10,000 bases of DNA from Nitrospirota bacterium (GCA_027328825.1 DAHWTK010000058.1:1-10000), one strand, 5' to 3'; positions 1 through 6,699 are shown, counted from the stretch's first letter. Numbers and translations are program-made. The notes: generated from the sequence alone by a model not told the origin.

Positions 1-1074
1 GTCGAGGTCGGCGAACCTGATATTCACTTCGGGGTTGTGAAACGTATCGTTGTCCGGCATCTTGAGGAATACCCAACCGGAGGATTCCGGTTTTCCGTTC
101 TTCAGCAGGGTTATCATCGCCGCCGGGTTCGTAAAATCGTCTGACTGCGAATATGGCGCCCCGTTTTGGTCAACCGCAAAGTCGCTTATAAAACCGTCCA
201 CCCGAATCCTGTAAGGTGTTCCGGGGATTTCCGCATAACCGGAAGTTTTCGGTATTTTCAGGTATCCGCCCGCCTTGTTGGATTTTACGGATGCCTTTAT
301 AATTATTCCGTTTAAATCCTGCCCGAAATCGCGCTGATATATCGCCCCGCCGCGCACGAACATTGGCCTGTTCGCGCCCGCGACGGCGTGTTTTATAACG
401 CTTCCGTCGGCACTGAGCGCGGTAAGCTCGCTCCCGTAGTCCTTAAGGCTTCCGTCCTTTCTGAAGTCCACCCGCACCTTGTCCAGCCTTAGATAATAAT
501 TGCCCTCAGGTGCTTTTATTGTCTCCCCCTCGTTTATCCTTATTCCGCCGTGCCTGTAGCCGGACATTGCGCTTATGAGGTGCGCCAAAAGCACCAGCAG
601 GACGCCTATGTGTACGGCATACGGTATGAACGGCAGCCACCGGTTCTTCTCGGCGAAGAGCAGGTTGTCCTGCGTAAATACCCGGTATCCGCTTCCTGCA
701 AGTCTCGCCGAAAATTCCGCCTGCGGGAGTTCGATTAAGACCCCTTTTTCTCCGTCGGCTTCCATTTCGCGCAGATTGGAGAGCGGTTCCCTGTATTTTC
801 TTACGACCTTCGGCAGGCGGTCAATTGTGCAGACGGACGTGTTTATGCCGAAGAGCAGGACGAGGAATATCAGGAGGAACAGCCACCAGGACAAAGACAG
901 ATGGCTGACGCCTGTCGTAAAAAGAAACGGGAAAAAGATGTGCATGTCCATGTCCCCGAAAATCCGGGGATGGAAATAAATCACAAACGAGCCGTACATG
1001 GCGACCGCGGTAATAGCCAGGACGAGATATACGGTAAGTTTCAGAGAGTTGAAGAAATCCCAGAGTCGTCTCAC
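1..1074 (-). CDS. resB: ResB-family cytochrome c biogenesis protein (partial, C-terminus off left edge)
   Basis: An open frame of 358 codons runs from a GTG at 1074-1072 to the window edge with no stop. GGGG nine bases before the GTG can serve as ribosome binding site, and the frame begins 13 bp after the ccsA stop. ResB (Ccs1) works with CcsA in system II cytochrome c maturation: the pair moves and presents haem and keeps apocytochrome thiols reduced for attachment on the outer face of the inner membrane. Visible features are hydrophobic helices at about residues 12-33, 62-78 and 150-170. The second is followed by NTSVCTIDRLP, the third carries H155 and H165, and then comes the large extracytoplasmic domain opening with GIRINEGET, as usual in ResB. 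The family is usually about 450 residues, so roughly 100 residues and the last helix lie outside. The family call is firm; the GTG start is the best choice but not certain. Confidence 0.88.
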   Translation of the reverse strand, partial: MRRLWDFFNSLKLTVYLVLAITAVAMYGSFVIYFHPRIFGDMDMHIFFPFLFTTGVSHLSLSWWLFLLIFLVLLFGINTSVCTIDRLPKVVRKYREPLSNLREMEADGEKGVLIELPQAEFSARLAGSGYRVFTQDNLLFAEKNRWLPFIPYAVHIGVLLVLLAHLISAMSGYRHGGIRINEGETIKAPEGNYYLRLDKVRVDFRKDGSLKDYGSELTALSADGSVIKHAVAGANRPMFVRGGAIYQRDFGQDLNGIIIKASVKSNKAGGYLKIPKTSGYAEIPGTPYRIRVDGFISDFAVDQNGAPYSQSDDFTNPAAMITLLKNGKPESSGWVFLKMPDNDTFHNPEVNIRFADLD

Positions 1075-1087
1075 AATAAACGGCCCC

Positions 1088-1867
1088 TTATAGCTGGTGT
1101 GTGTTCTTCATGAAAATGCCGACACCTATATACGTGAACATGGTAATGGCGAAACCGAGTATCGAAAGCCATGCCACTCCCCTGCCCCGGAGTCTCTTTA
1201 CGTAATAGGCGTGCAGGAACCCGGCATAGAATATCCAGATAAGAAACGACCACAACTCCTTTACCTTCCACAGCCACCACGTCCCCCACGCGAGATACGC
1301 CCATATGCCGCCGACCACCATCGATATAGTAAACAGGACATAGCCGTAATATGCCGTGCGGAAGACAAGTTCCTCAAGGCGCCTCTCTGCTTCCGCCTTC
1401 GAGACGAGATACAGGGTCGCGCACGAAAAAGACGCCCCGAAAAACCCGTAGCCAATAAATGCCGAGCCTACGTGCGTCGTGAACATCCATGTATCGAGCG
1501 CGGGATACAGCGGGGTAATCTGGTTTGGGGAGATGCTTACCATGAACATGACCAGCGCGGCCAGGGGCATGAGAAAGTACCCGGTGCGGGCTTCCCCGTA
1601 GCGTATCCTGACGTACCAGTATACGAAGCCTATCGACCAGGCGAACGAGGCAAGGGACTCGTACCTGTTTGCCATCGGGGCATGGCCGGATTCCAAAGTC
1701 CGGACGGCGAGCGAGACGGTTATGGCCGCAAAATATAAAAACGCCAATGCCTCTGCGGCTATGAGCAGGGGCTTTTTTGAAACGGCAAGCCTGAGCAGGA
1801 ATACAAGGCCTGCGCCCACGGAAAGCCAGAGGGCCGCAACACGCGCGACCGACTCGATGCTATGCAA
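1088..1867 (-). CDS. ccsA: Cytochrome c biogenesis protein CcsA (also named CcsB/ResC), system II haem handling
   Basis: Polytopic membrane protein of 259 residues that carries haem to the outer face and, with ResB, attaches it to CXXCH cysteines of c-type cytochromes. Family marks in order: the APMANRYESLASFAW segment (63-77), a histidine in TTHVGSAFIGYG (H132), the tryptophan-rich haem segment at 194-211, and a second periplasmic histidine in FYAGFLHAYY (H219). In well-known members the tryptophan-rich WWD motif reads W-G-x-x-W-x-W-D-P-K-E; here it reads WGTWWLWKVKELW, with Lys for Asp and Val for Pro. About seven or eight hydrophobic segments are visible. The start is a TTG at 1867-1865, two bases after the stop of the preceding small gene. 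An AAAGG about 11 nt upstream is a distant, weak ribosome binding site, so coupling to the upstream gene is likely. It forms one operon with that gene and resB. Confidence 0.9.
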   Translation of the reverse strand: MHSIESVARVAALWLSVGAGLVFLLRLAVSKKPLLIAAEALAFLYFAAITVSLAVRTLESGHAPMANRYESLASFAWSIGFVYWYVRIRYGEARTGYFLMPLAALVMFMVSISPNQITPLYPALDTWMFTTHVGSAFIGYGFFGASFSCATLYLVSKAEAERRLEELVFRTAYYGYVLFTISMVVGGIWAYLAWGTWWLWKVKELWSFLIWIFYAGFLHAYYVKRLRGRGVAWLSILGFAITMFTYIGVGIFMKNTHQL

Positions 1868-1869
1868 TT

Positions 1870-2130
1870 TTACTGATGCCTTTCAGGTGCGGGCTGCTGT
1901 GGTATGAACGAGTAGTTCTCAAGTTCATCCTGATATTTTCTGCGCCATATGGAGTGCTCCTTCAGCCATATGGAGTAGTCTTTCATGTTTGCTATGCCGT
2001 GCGCCTTCATAAAACCCCTCTCGGTAAGATTTACGTCTGCCGGGCATTTCTTCGCAGGCGCTCCCCAGGAAGAGTGCATGAAAAGACCAAGGGAGAGAAC
2101 AATAACGATAAATTTAAGAAAATTTTTCAT
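1870..2130 (-). CDS. Small exported protein of unknown function preceding ccsA
   Basis: 86 residues from the ATG at 2130-2128, chosen because AGGTGA lies six bases upstream and a signal peptide starts exactly there; an in-frame ATG 12 codons further up has no such site. The first 24 residues have a basic start (MKNFLKF), a hydrophobic core and an SSWGA-PAKK stretch that fits signal peptidase I cleavage. The mature part, about 62 residues, is charged and aromatic, has a single cysteine (C29), a tail rich in Pro, Gln and Glu, and repeated IW/WLKE/IWRRK elements. There is no CXXCH and no lipobox. The gene ends two bases before ccsA, so it is probably an operon partner of cytochrome c maturation. 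I do not recognise the family. A role with apocytochromes, haem or thiols is only suggested by position. Confidence 0.7.
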   Translation of the reverse strand: MKNFLKFIVIVLSLGLFMHSSWGAPAKKCPADVNLTERGFMKAHGIANMKDYSIWLKEHSIWRRKYQDELENYSFIPQQPAPERHQ

Positions 2131-2155
2131 TATCTCACCTAGTAAAACGTTTGTC

Positions 2156-2181
2156 CCCTCTCTCACTTTGATGGGAGAGGG
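2156..2181 (-). repeat. GC-rich palindrome in the leader of the ccsA-resB operon
   Basis: Arms 2156-2165 and 2172-2181 pair over 10 bp (one G-T pair) around a six-base loop; the outer seven pairs are CCCTCTC/GAGAGGG. It has no T-run on the minus strand side, so it does not look like an intrinsic terminator. CCCTCTC/GAGAGGG hairpins are common as dispersed palindromes between bacterial genes, and a similar CCCCCTCTTA palindrome lies at 8663-8689. It would lie in the 5' leader of the small exported gene if the promoter at 2210-2238 is used. Confidence 0.55.
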
Positions 2182-2209
2182 TGAATAAAAGAGCTAAGCA
2201 TTGGAAAGA

Positions 2210-2238
2210 ATATTAATACAGGCCGGTAAATTATTCAA
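2210..2238 (-). promoter_or_regulatory. Candidate promoter for the small exported protein-ccsA-resB operon
   Basis: On the minus strand TTGAAT (2238-2233) and TAATAT (2215-2210) are separated by 17 bp in an AT-rich gap after copA. Each hexamer matches 4 of 6 consensus bases. The implied transcript start is near 2203, giving a leader of about 70 nt that contains the palindrome at 2156-2181. The match is moderate, and read-through from copA is the alternative. Confidence 0.4.
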
Positions 2239-2251
2239 GAGGAATTACGGA

Positions 2252-4465
2252 TTAAGCTTTGCGAAGCCTGAGCGAGTTGCTTACGACGGATACGGAAGAT
2301 AGGGCCATGGCGGCGGCGGCCATTACAGGCTTCAGGAGTATTCCGAAGAACGGATACAGGGCGCCCGCGGCCATAGGAATGCCGATGGTATTATAGAAAA
2401 ATGCCCAGAACAGGTTCTGTTTTATGGTCCGGAGCGTCCGCCGGCTTATCTCAAGTGCATCGGCGACACGCGTAAGCTCCGGTTTTATAAGCATGACATC
2501 CGACGCCTCGATTGCAGCGTCCGTGCCAGTGCCGACCGCTATGCCTGTGTCGGCCCTCGCCAGCGCGGGCGCATCGTTTATGCCGTCCCCCACCATAGCG
2601 ACAATCTTCCCCTTGGATTGAAGCTCGGATATTACCTTTTCCTTCCTGTCCGGCAGAACTCCCCATATGACATTTTCGATGCCTACCTTCCTGGCCACCG
2701 CCCGCGCCGCAAGCTCTGCGTCCCCGGTAAGCATGACAACGTCGAGACCAAGGCCCTTCAGCCTGCGTATGCCCTCTACGGAGCCTTCCTTTACACCGTC
2801 GGCGATAGCCATAAGACCCGCCGGTCTACCGTCTTTTGCGACAAATATCGACGTATAGCCTTCCTGCGCGTAACCAGCTTCCGCCTCGGCGAATGGCGAA
2901 GTTTCCACGCCTCTCTCGGCCATGAGGCGCGCATTCCCGATAAGTATCTCCTCGCCCCCGACCTTCGCCCGCGCGCCGTAGCCGGGCAGAGCCTCGAACC
3001 CCTCCGCCGGGGATATTACGAGGTTTTCCTCCCTTGCCTTCTCCGTAACGGCCAGGGCGACCGGATGCTCGGAGTAGTTTTCGACTGATGCGGCAAGGGC
3101 AAGGAAGTTTTCGTCGCCATCACCCAGGTTCTTAAGCGCCATTACCCTGGGCCTGCCCTCCGTTACCGTTCCGGTCTTGTCCAGGACAATCGTATCCGTC
3201 TTCGCAAACCGCTCCAGGACGTCCCCGCCCCTGAATATTATTCCCTTTTCTGCGGCCCTTCCAGTCCCGACCATTATCGCCGTGGGTGTGGCAAGCCCCA
3301 TAGCGCAGGGACATGCGATAATCAGTACGGCGATAAAGGCAAGCAGGGCAAACGTAAACCCCGCCCCGGCAGCGAGCCATGCCCCGAAGGCTATGAATGC
3401 GACGAGGATAACCGAAGGGACGAAATATGCCGCCACTTTGTCCGCAAGCCTCTGTATCGGCGCCTTCGCGCCCTGGGCATCTTCCACAAGTTTTATTATT
3501 CCAGATAAAACCGTGTCTTTTCCGACATTTTCAGCTACAAATCTAAAGCTTCCGGTTAAGTTTAAGGTCCCGCCGAATACCCTGTCTCCATCGCCCTTCT
3601 CAACGGGCAGGCTTTCGCCTGTCAGCATGGACTCGTCCAGGGACGAGAACCCTGAGACTATGGCGCCATCGACCGGAACCTTTTCGCCTGGACGGACGAT
3701 TACTTCGTCGCCGGGTATCACGTCTTCTGCGGGTATTTCCGCCTCATGCCCGTCCCGCACTACCCTCGCCGTCCTGGGGGAGAGCTTCATAAGCCTCTTG
3801 ACGGCCTCGGACGCCCTTCCACGGGAGCGCGCCTCAAGGAACTTTCCAAGCAGGATGAGGGTTATGATCATCGCGGATGTGTCGTAATAGACGGCGTTTC
3901 CAAGCCCCGCGAAGACGCTTGGCAGGAAGGTAATGACTGCGCTGTAGAAATAGGCCGTGGAGGTTCCGGTGGCGATAAGGACGTCCATGTTTGCGCCGCC
4001 GTGGGAGAGCGTCCCCCAGGCGCCTTTGTAGAATCTCCAGCCAGCCCAGAACTGCACGGGCGTAGCGAGCAAGAAGAGGATTATATCCAGTGTCTGGTGA
4101 GAAACCGGCAAGGATACGCCGTGAAACGAGGATGCCATAATCAGGGAACTTGCGATTATGCCGAAAATTACCTTTGTCTTGAGCTCCCGGAGTTCGTCTT
4201 CCTCCCGCGCCTCTTTTACCTCCGGGGCGGCCTCTTCCTTTTCGAGGACCTGGTATCCCGTCTTTATTACCGTTTCCTTAAGCTCGGACTCGGAAATCGC
4301 TTCCGGCGCATACTCCACCCGCGCCGTCTCGGAGGCGAGGTTTACATTCGCGGATATTACCCCTGGCCGCTTCTTCAGCGCGCGCTCCACCGCCGCCGAA
4401 CAGGACGCACAGGTCATTCCCCCGATATTAAGAGTAGTTAGCGATGTTCTATTATTATCCGCCAT
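2252..4465 (-). CDS. copA: Copper-transporting P1B-type ATPase
   Basis: 737-residue heavy-metal pump that moves Cu(I) out of the cytoplasm using ATP. In order: one N-terminal metal-binding domain with GMTCASC (16-22); eight expected membrane helices; actuator loop with TGES (282-285); CPC in the ion path (385-387); phosphorylation site DKTGT (D429); the SEHP nucleotide-domain motif (H467, P468); GDGINDAPAL (626-635); then YN (691-692) and M720-x2-SS (723-724). The CPC, YN and MxxSS set is typical of the Cu(I) subgroup (P1B-1). It could be an export or detoxification CopA or a FixI/CcoI-like pump feeding copper to cytochrome oxidase; nearby cytochrome c biogenesis genes make the second worth considering, but sequence alone does not decide. 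No copper regulator or chaperone is seen beside it. The ATG at 4465 lacks a clear Shine-Dalgarno and lies just 15 nt beyond the terminator T-run, yet the metal-binding domain needs a start near here. Confidence 0.96.
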   Translation of the reverse strand: MADNNRTSLTTLNIGGMTCASCSAAVERALKKRPGVISANVNLASETARVEYAPEAISESELKETVIKTGYQVLEKEEAAPEVKEAREEDELRELKTKVIFGIIASSLIMASSFHGVSLPVSHQTLDIILFLLATPVQFWAGWRFYKGAWGTLSHGGANMDVLIATGTSTAYFYSAVITFLPSVFAGLGNAVYYDTSAMIITLILLGKFLEARSRGRASEAVKRLMKLSPRTARVVRDGHEAEIPAEDVIPGDEVIVRPGEKVPVDGAIVSGFSSLDESMLTGESLPVEKGDGDRVFGGTLNLTGSFRFVAENVGKDTVLSGIIKLVEDAQGAKAPIQRLADKVAAYFVPSVILVAFIAFGAWLAAGAGFTFALLAFIAVLIIACPCAMGLATPTAIMVGTGRAAEKGIIFRGGDVLERFAKTDTIVLDKTGTVTEGRPRVMALKNLGDGDENFLALAASVENYSEHPVALAVTEKAREENLVISPAEGFEALPGYGARAKVGGEEILIGNARLMAERGVETSPFAEAEAGYAQEGYTSIFVAKDGRPAGLMAIADGVKEGSVEGIRRLKGLGLDVVMLTGDAELAARAVARKVGIENVIWGVLPDRKEKVISELQSKGKIVAMVGDGINDAPALARADTGIAVGTGTDAAIEASDVMLIKPELTRVADALEISRRTLRTIKQNLFWAFFYNTIGIPMAAGALYPFFGILLKPVMAAAAMALSSVSVVSNSLRLRKA

Positions 4466-4480
4466 GGCATGTAATACGGC

Positions 4481-4505
4481 AAAAAGGGGGCTTTTTCAAG
4501 CCCCC
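4481..4505 (-). terminator. Rho-independent terminator after ytxH, directly upstream of copA
   Basis: Read on the minus strand, GGGGGCTT and AAGCCCCC form a perfect 8-bp stem with a GAAA loop, followed by TTTTT (4485-4481). It lies 71 bp after the stop of the YtxH gene and 15 bp before the copA ATG, so it may end the uspA-DUF948-ytxH transcript, act as an attenuator for copA, or both. Confidence 0.88.
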
Positions 4506-4576
4506 AGGCTTACGTCAAGACTCACAAACTGCGACCCAATGCAATCTCGGCTTTCGAGACGACGCCCTGTCAATTC

Positions 4577-4891
4577 TTACACATGGCTGTGCAGTCGCGC
4601 CTTCTCCTCTTCCATTGCCTTTTTCCCGGCCTCTACCGCGCCCTGGATGGCCGGTTTTTTCTCTTCTACGTATTCCCGTCCGCGGCTTAAGGTATCGGCT
4701 ATCTTAAGCTTCGCGTTCTGGCCCATGTTCCAGATCTTGTCCTTGGCGTCTCCGGCAAACTCGCTTATCTTTTCCCTGGTCTCGCGCCCGGACTGAGGGG
4801 CCGTAAGAAGCGCCACGCCAGCGCCGACAAGGCCGCCGACAATAAACGAAAGAATCAGAGATCCGGTGGAAAAGTTCTTTTCTTCGTACAT
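4577..4891 (-). CDS. YtxH-domain small membrane-anchored protein
   Basis: 104 residues. A glycine-rich transmembrane helix at about 10-31 (SLILSFIVGGLVGAGVALL) runs into TAPQSGRETREKI, the hallmark of the YtxH (gas vesicle/stress small protein) family. The remainder is a long charged amphipathic helix rich in Lys, Glu and Ala that probably forms a coiled coil in the cytoplasm. Known family members are linked to general stress in Firmicutes, but the molecular role is unknown. The ATG follows the DUF948 stop with no gap, and its strong AAGGAGGTG ribosome binding site lies inside the last codons of that gene, so the two are translationally coupled. The terminator at 4481-4505 follows it. Confidence 0.88.
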   Translation of the reverse strand: MYEEKNFSTGSLILSFIVGGLVGAGVALLTAPQSGRETREKISEFAGDAKDKIWNMGQNAKLKIADTLSRGREYVEEKKPAIQGAVEAGKKAMEEEKARLHSHV

Positions 4892-5305
4892 TTAAGCCAC
4901 CTCCTTCTTTTTCCATGACCTGAGGTTTTCTACCAATGTCCGCACCCCGACCTTAACGCCTGTGAGGTACGCCGCCGCATCGATTAACGAACCGCGTATC
5001 TTCTCGTCTATAATGGCATTTATGCCATTTACCGTACCGGTTACCGCACCTACCGTCCCATCGATTTTTTCAATACCTGTCTTTGCCGTTGCGACTATTC
5101 CGTTCACTTCCTCGATAGTATTCCTTACAGAGCCGACCAGTGGCATCACTTCCACGTTTATCAAAGCCTTTACGGAGCTGTTCAGGTCGTTTAGAGTGGA
5201 CTCGACTGATTTCAGGGTGCTTCTCAGCTGGATTATGGCCGGAATCAGAGCAAGGACCGCCACGGCAAAAGCAATGGCTATTATTAAAATCGCCACAGGA
5301 ACCAT
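4892..5305 (-). CDS. DUF948-family membrane-anchored coiled-coil protein
   Basis: 137 residues. One N-terminal transmembrane helix (about 4-26) is followed by a long helical region with spaced Val/Ile/Leu (STLKSVESTLNDLNSSVKAL) and a second part rich in G, T and I (VGAVTGTVNGINAII), the usual layout of DUF948. The function of the family is not established; its members often sit beside YtxH genes, as here. The start is supported by AAGGGGGAA seven to eight bases upstream. It begins 30 bp after the uspA stop and its stop abuts the ytxH start, so it is the middle gene of a three-gene run. Confidence 0.82.
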   Translation of the reverse strand: MVPVAILIIAIAFAVAVLALIPAIIQLRSTLKSVESTLNDLNSSVKALINVEVMPLVGSVRNTIEEVNGIVATAKTGIEKIDGTVGAVTGTVNGINAIIDEKIRGSLIDAAAYLTGVKVGVRTLVENLRSWKKKEVA

Positions 5306-5335
5306 TTTAAATTCCCCCTTTATTTTAAATATACC

Positions 5336-5776
5336 TCAAGCCGGTCTTATTAACAAGACAGGGCAGTGAGCTTTCCTGCTCACGGATTCGGCCACACTGC
5401 CAATAAGCAGGCGGTTAAATCCCCTTCTGCCGTGCGTGCCCATGACAATAAGGTCAGCCCCCTTCTCGTTGGCTGCCCGCACGATCTCGTCAGACACGTT
5501 CCCCTCGGCTACGAGCGTTTCCGGCTCTATGCCACTTGCCGCCGCAGTTTCCTTCATGGAAGCCATAAGGCTGTCCGCCTGCTCCTTAAGGCTCGCGCGC
5601 ATAACGTTCACGTTCGCCATTGCCGATTCCGCGCCTGGAGCGGTAAGGATGGAAATGTCAACAGCGTAAAAAAGCGTAACTTTCGATCCGAGCCTTGACG
5701 CAAGCTCGAAACCCTGTCTGGCCGCATTATCGGATACTTCGCTCCCGTCTACCGGGATAAGGATATTTTCATACAT
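5336..5776 (-). CDS. Universal stress protein, ATP-binding UspA type
   Basis: 146 residues, the normal length for a single-domain Usp. It starts with YENILIPVDGSEVS (D10 in the nucleotide site) and ends with the motif G-x2-G-x9-G-S (G113, G116, G126, S127) followed by the hydrophobic HCPVLLIRP strand. This motif marks the ATP-binding class of the family. Members form dimers in the cytoplasm and are induced by starvation, redox or envelope stress; the specific role here is unknown. The ATG at 5776 is the standard family start, but there is no Shine-Dalgarno upstream. The promoter at 5783-5811 places transcription initiation at or next to the A of the ATG, so the mRNA is probably leaderless. 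It is first gene of the run with DUF948 and YtxH. Confidence 0.93.
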   Translation of the reverse strand: MYENILIPVDGSEVSDNAARQGFELASRLGSKVTLFYAVDISILTAPGAESAMANVNVMRASLKEQADSLMASMKETAAASGIEPETLVAEGNVSDEIVRAANEKGADLIVMGTHGRRGFNRLLIGSVAESVSRKAHCPVLLIRPA

Positions 5777-5782
5777 ATTAAA

Positions 5783-5811
5783 TTTATATCAGAGAGGCGT
5801 GTAGCCGTCAA
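5783..5811 (-). promoter_or_regulatory. Promoter of uspA (sigma70-type, leaderless)
   Basis: On the minus strand TTGACG (5811-5806) and TATAAA (5788-5783) are separated by exactly 17 bp; each matches 5 of 6 consensus bases. Six bases separate the -10 box from the uspA ATG, so the expected start of transcription is about base 5776, the A of the ATG. Confidence 0.75.
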
Positions 5812-5847
5812 AGAAAAGGGCGTGTATTTTCCCTGGCGGGAGGGTTT

Positions 5848-6699
5848 TCAGGGCGATGCGCCCTGTTTTGTCCTGGAGAACACAATACCCCTGACAACCT
5901 CGGTTTCTTTGCCGAACGGCCCCATTTTCCTGCCGTTGAATTCGGCGCGGACTCCGCCCGCATTTCCGAGCGTCAGGACTATCTGCCTGTTCGCCCTTAT
6001 CACCCTTGTCGTTCCTTTTTTGAGGATACCGCTCATCCCGCTCGTATTGTCGGCCCTGTAGGAATAATAGCTGTCTTCGACGGCGAAAAGCTTAAGGACG
6101 AGAGGGCCGGCTGCCTGGGCGGATTTTGGGGCTGGACGGGGGGTGGATGTTCGGTTCCTGAAGGATGTTACGGCCTTCATTGCCTGGGCGGGAGGTTTTT
6201 TCGCCACGGGTGCCGGAGCCGGGGCTTTGAGCGCGGGCAGCGCGGGAAGCTTCGGGGTGGGCGCCTTAATCGGCCCACGGGAGAAAAGCAGGGTTATCCC
6301 TGTGATAGCGGCGAGTATGAAAAGCAGGGCTATAATTAAAAGATATATCGGGCTTCTTTTTTTTGCCGACCTTTCCGCCTGGTGTTTCCCGTGGGATATG
6401 CTTATGAGCGAAGGCTTCGGGCGGTGCTGGACTTCCTTGTCGTCCGGCACAGGCGCCTCGCGCGGCGGCAGTTTAAGCTCCCTGTAGCGCGCCAGAATTT
6501 CCTTGACGCTCAGGCCGAGTTCCTTGGAATATGTCCTCAGGAAACCGACGACGAAGACGTCGCCCGGTATAACCGAATAGTCGTCATCCTCCAACGCCTT
6601 CAGGAAGGTATGGCTGATCCTCGTCTTTTCGGCTATTTCCGTAAGGGAAAGCCCCTTACGCTCCCTCGCCGCCCTGAGATCTTCACCGATTGTAGGCAT
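5848..6699 (-). CDS. rodZ: RodZ-like protein: N-terminal HTH, one transmembrane helix, C-terminal DUF4115
   Basis: 283 residues. An Xre-like helix-turn-helix (about 5-70) opens with GEDLRAARERKGLSLTEIAE and carries the SHTFLKALEDDDY and VVGFLRTYSKELGL segments typical of RodZ. A basic stretch (KHQAERSAKKRSP) and a single transmembrane helix (117-139) follow, then a Pro/Ala/Lys linker (141-198) and a DUF4115 beta domain (about 199-273) with GNAGGV and FNG. In RodZ the HTH binds MreB in the cytoplasm and the outer domain contacts the wall-building machinery, supporting rod shape. No MreB gene is in the window. The ATG follows AGGATAAC, and the gene starts 19 bp after the pfkB stop. A 7-bp palindrome covers the last codons and stop (5849-5865). 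The family fit is good; that it really acts in cell shape is inference. Confidence 0.87.
   Translation of the reverse strand: MPTIGEDLRAARERKGLSLTEIAEKTRISHTFLKALEDDDYSVIPGDVFVVGFLRTYSKELGLSVKEILARYRELKLPPREAPVPDDKEVQHRPKPSLISISHGKHQAERSAKKRSPIYLLIIALLFILAAITGITLLFSRGPIKAPTPKLPALPALKAPAPAPVAKKPPAQAMKAVTSFRNRTSTPRPAPKSAQAAGPLVLKLFAVEDSYYSYRADNTSGMSGILKKGTTRVIRANRQIVLTLGNAGGVRAEFNGRKMGPFGKETEVVRGIVFSRTKQGASP
5849..5865. repeat. Perfect 7-bp-arm palindrome at the rodZ stop codon
   Basis: CAGGGCG and CGCCCTG are separated by ATG and flanked by TTTT on both sides of the plus strand. It includes the last base pair of the stop codon. A T-run follows only on the plus strand, where no gene ends, so it is not a convincing terminator for rodZ; it may serve as a 3'-end RNA hairpin. 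Confidence 0.45.

Noticed and set aside
1097..1738. Plus-strand frame of 213 residues.
   Set aside because: It is antisense to ccsA, whose minus-strand translation has clear family motifs and membrane helices.
3177..3887. Long plus-strand frame of 236 residues.
   Set aside because: It is wholly antisense to the conserved copA core; the Ser/Ala/Pro-rich product is typical of a shadow frame.
4438..4470. Short frame (ATG at 4470) overlapping the copA start out of frame, possible leader peptide.
   Set aside because: It has ten codons after no ribosome binding site and overlaps copA coding sequence; no sign of a regulatory peptide such as runs of one amino acid or Cys/His enrichment.
4545..4559. 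TCTCG-N5-CGAGA dyad as a MerR-type operator for copA.
   Set aside because: The TTGACA upstream fits, but no acceptable -10 box lies 19-20 bp away and the arms are only 5 bp, so it is kept only as a note within the copA leader finding.
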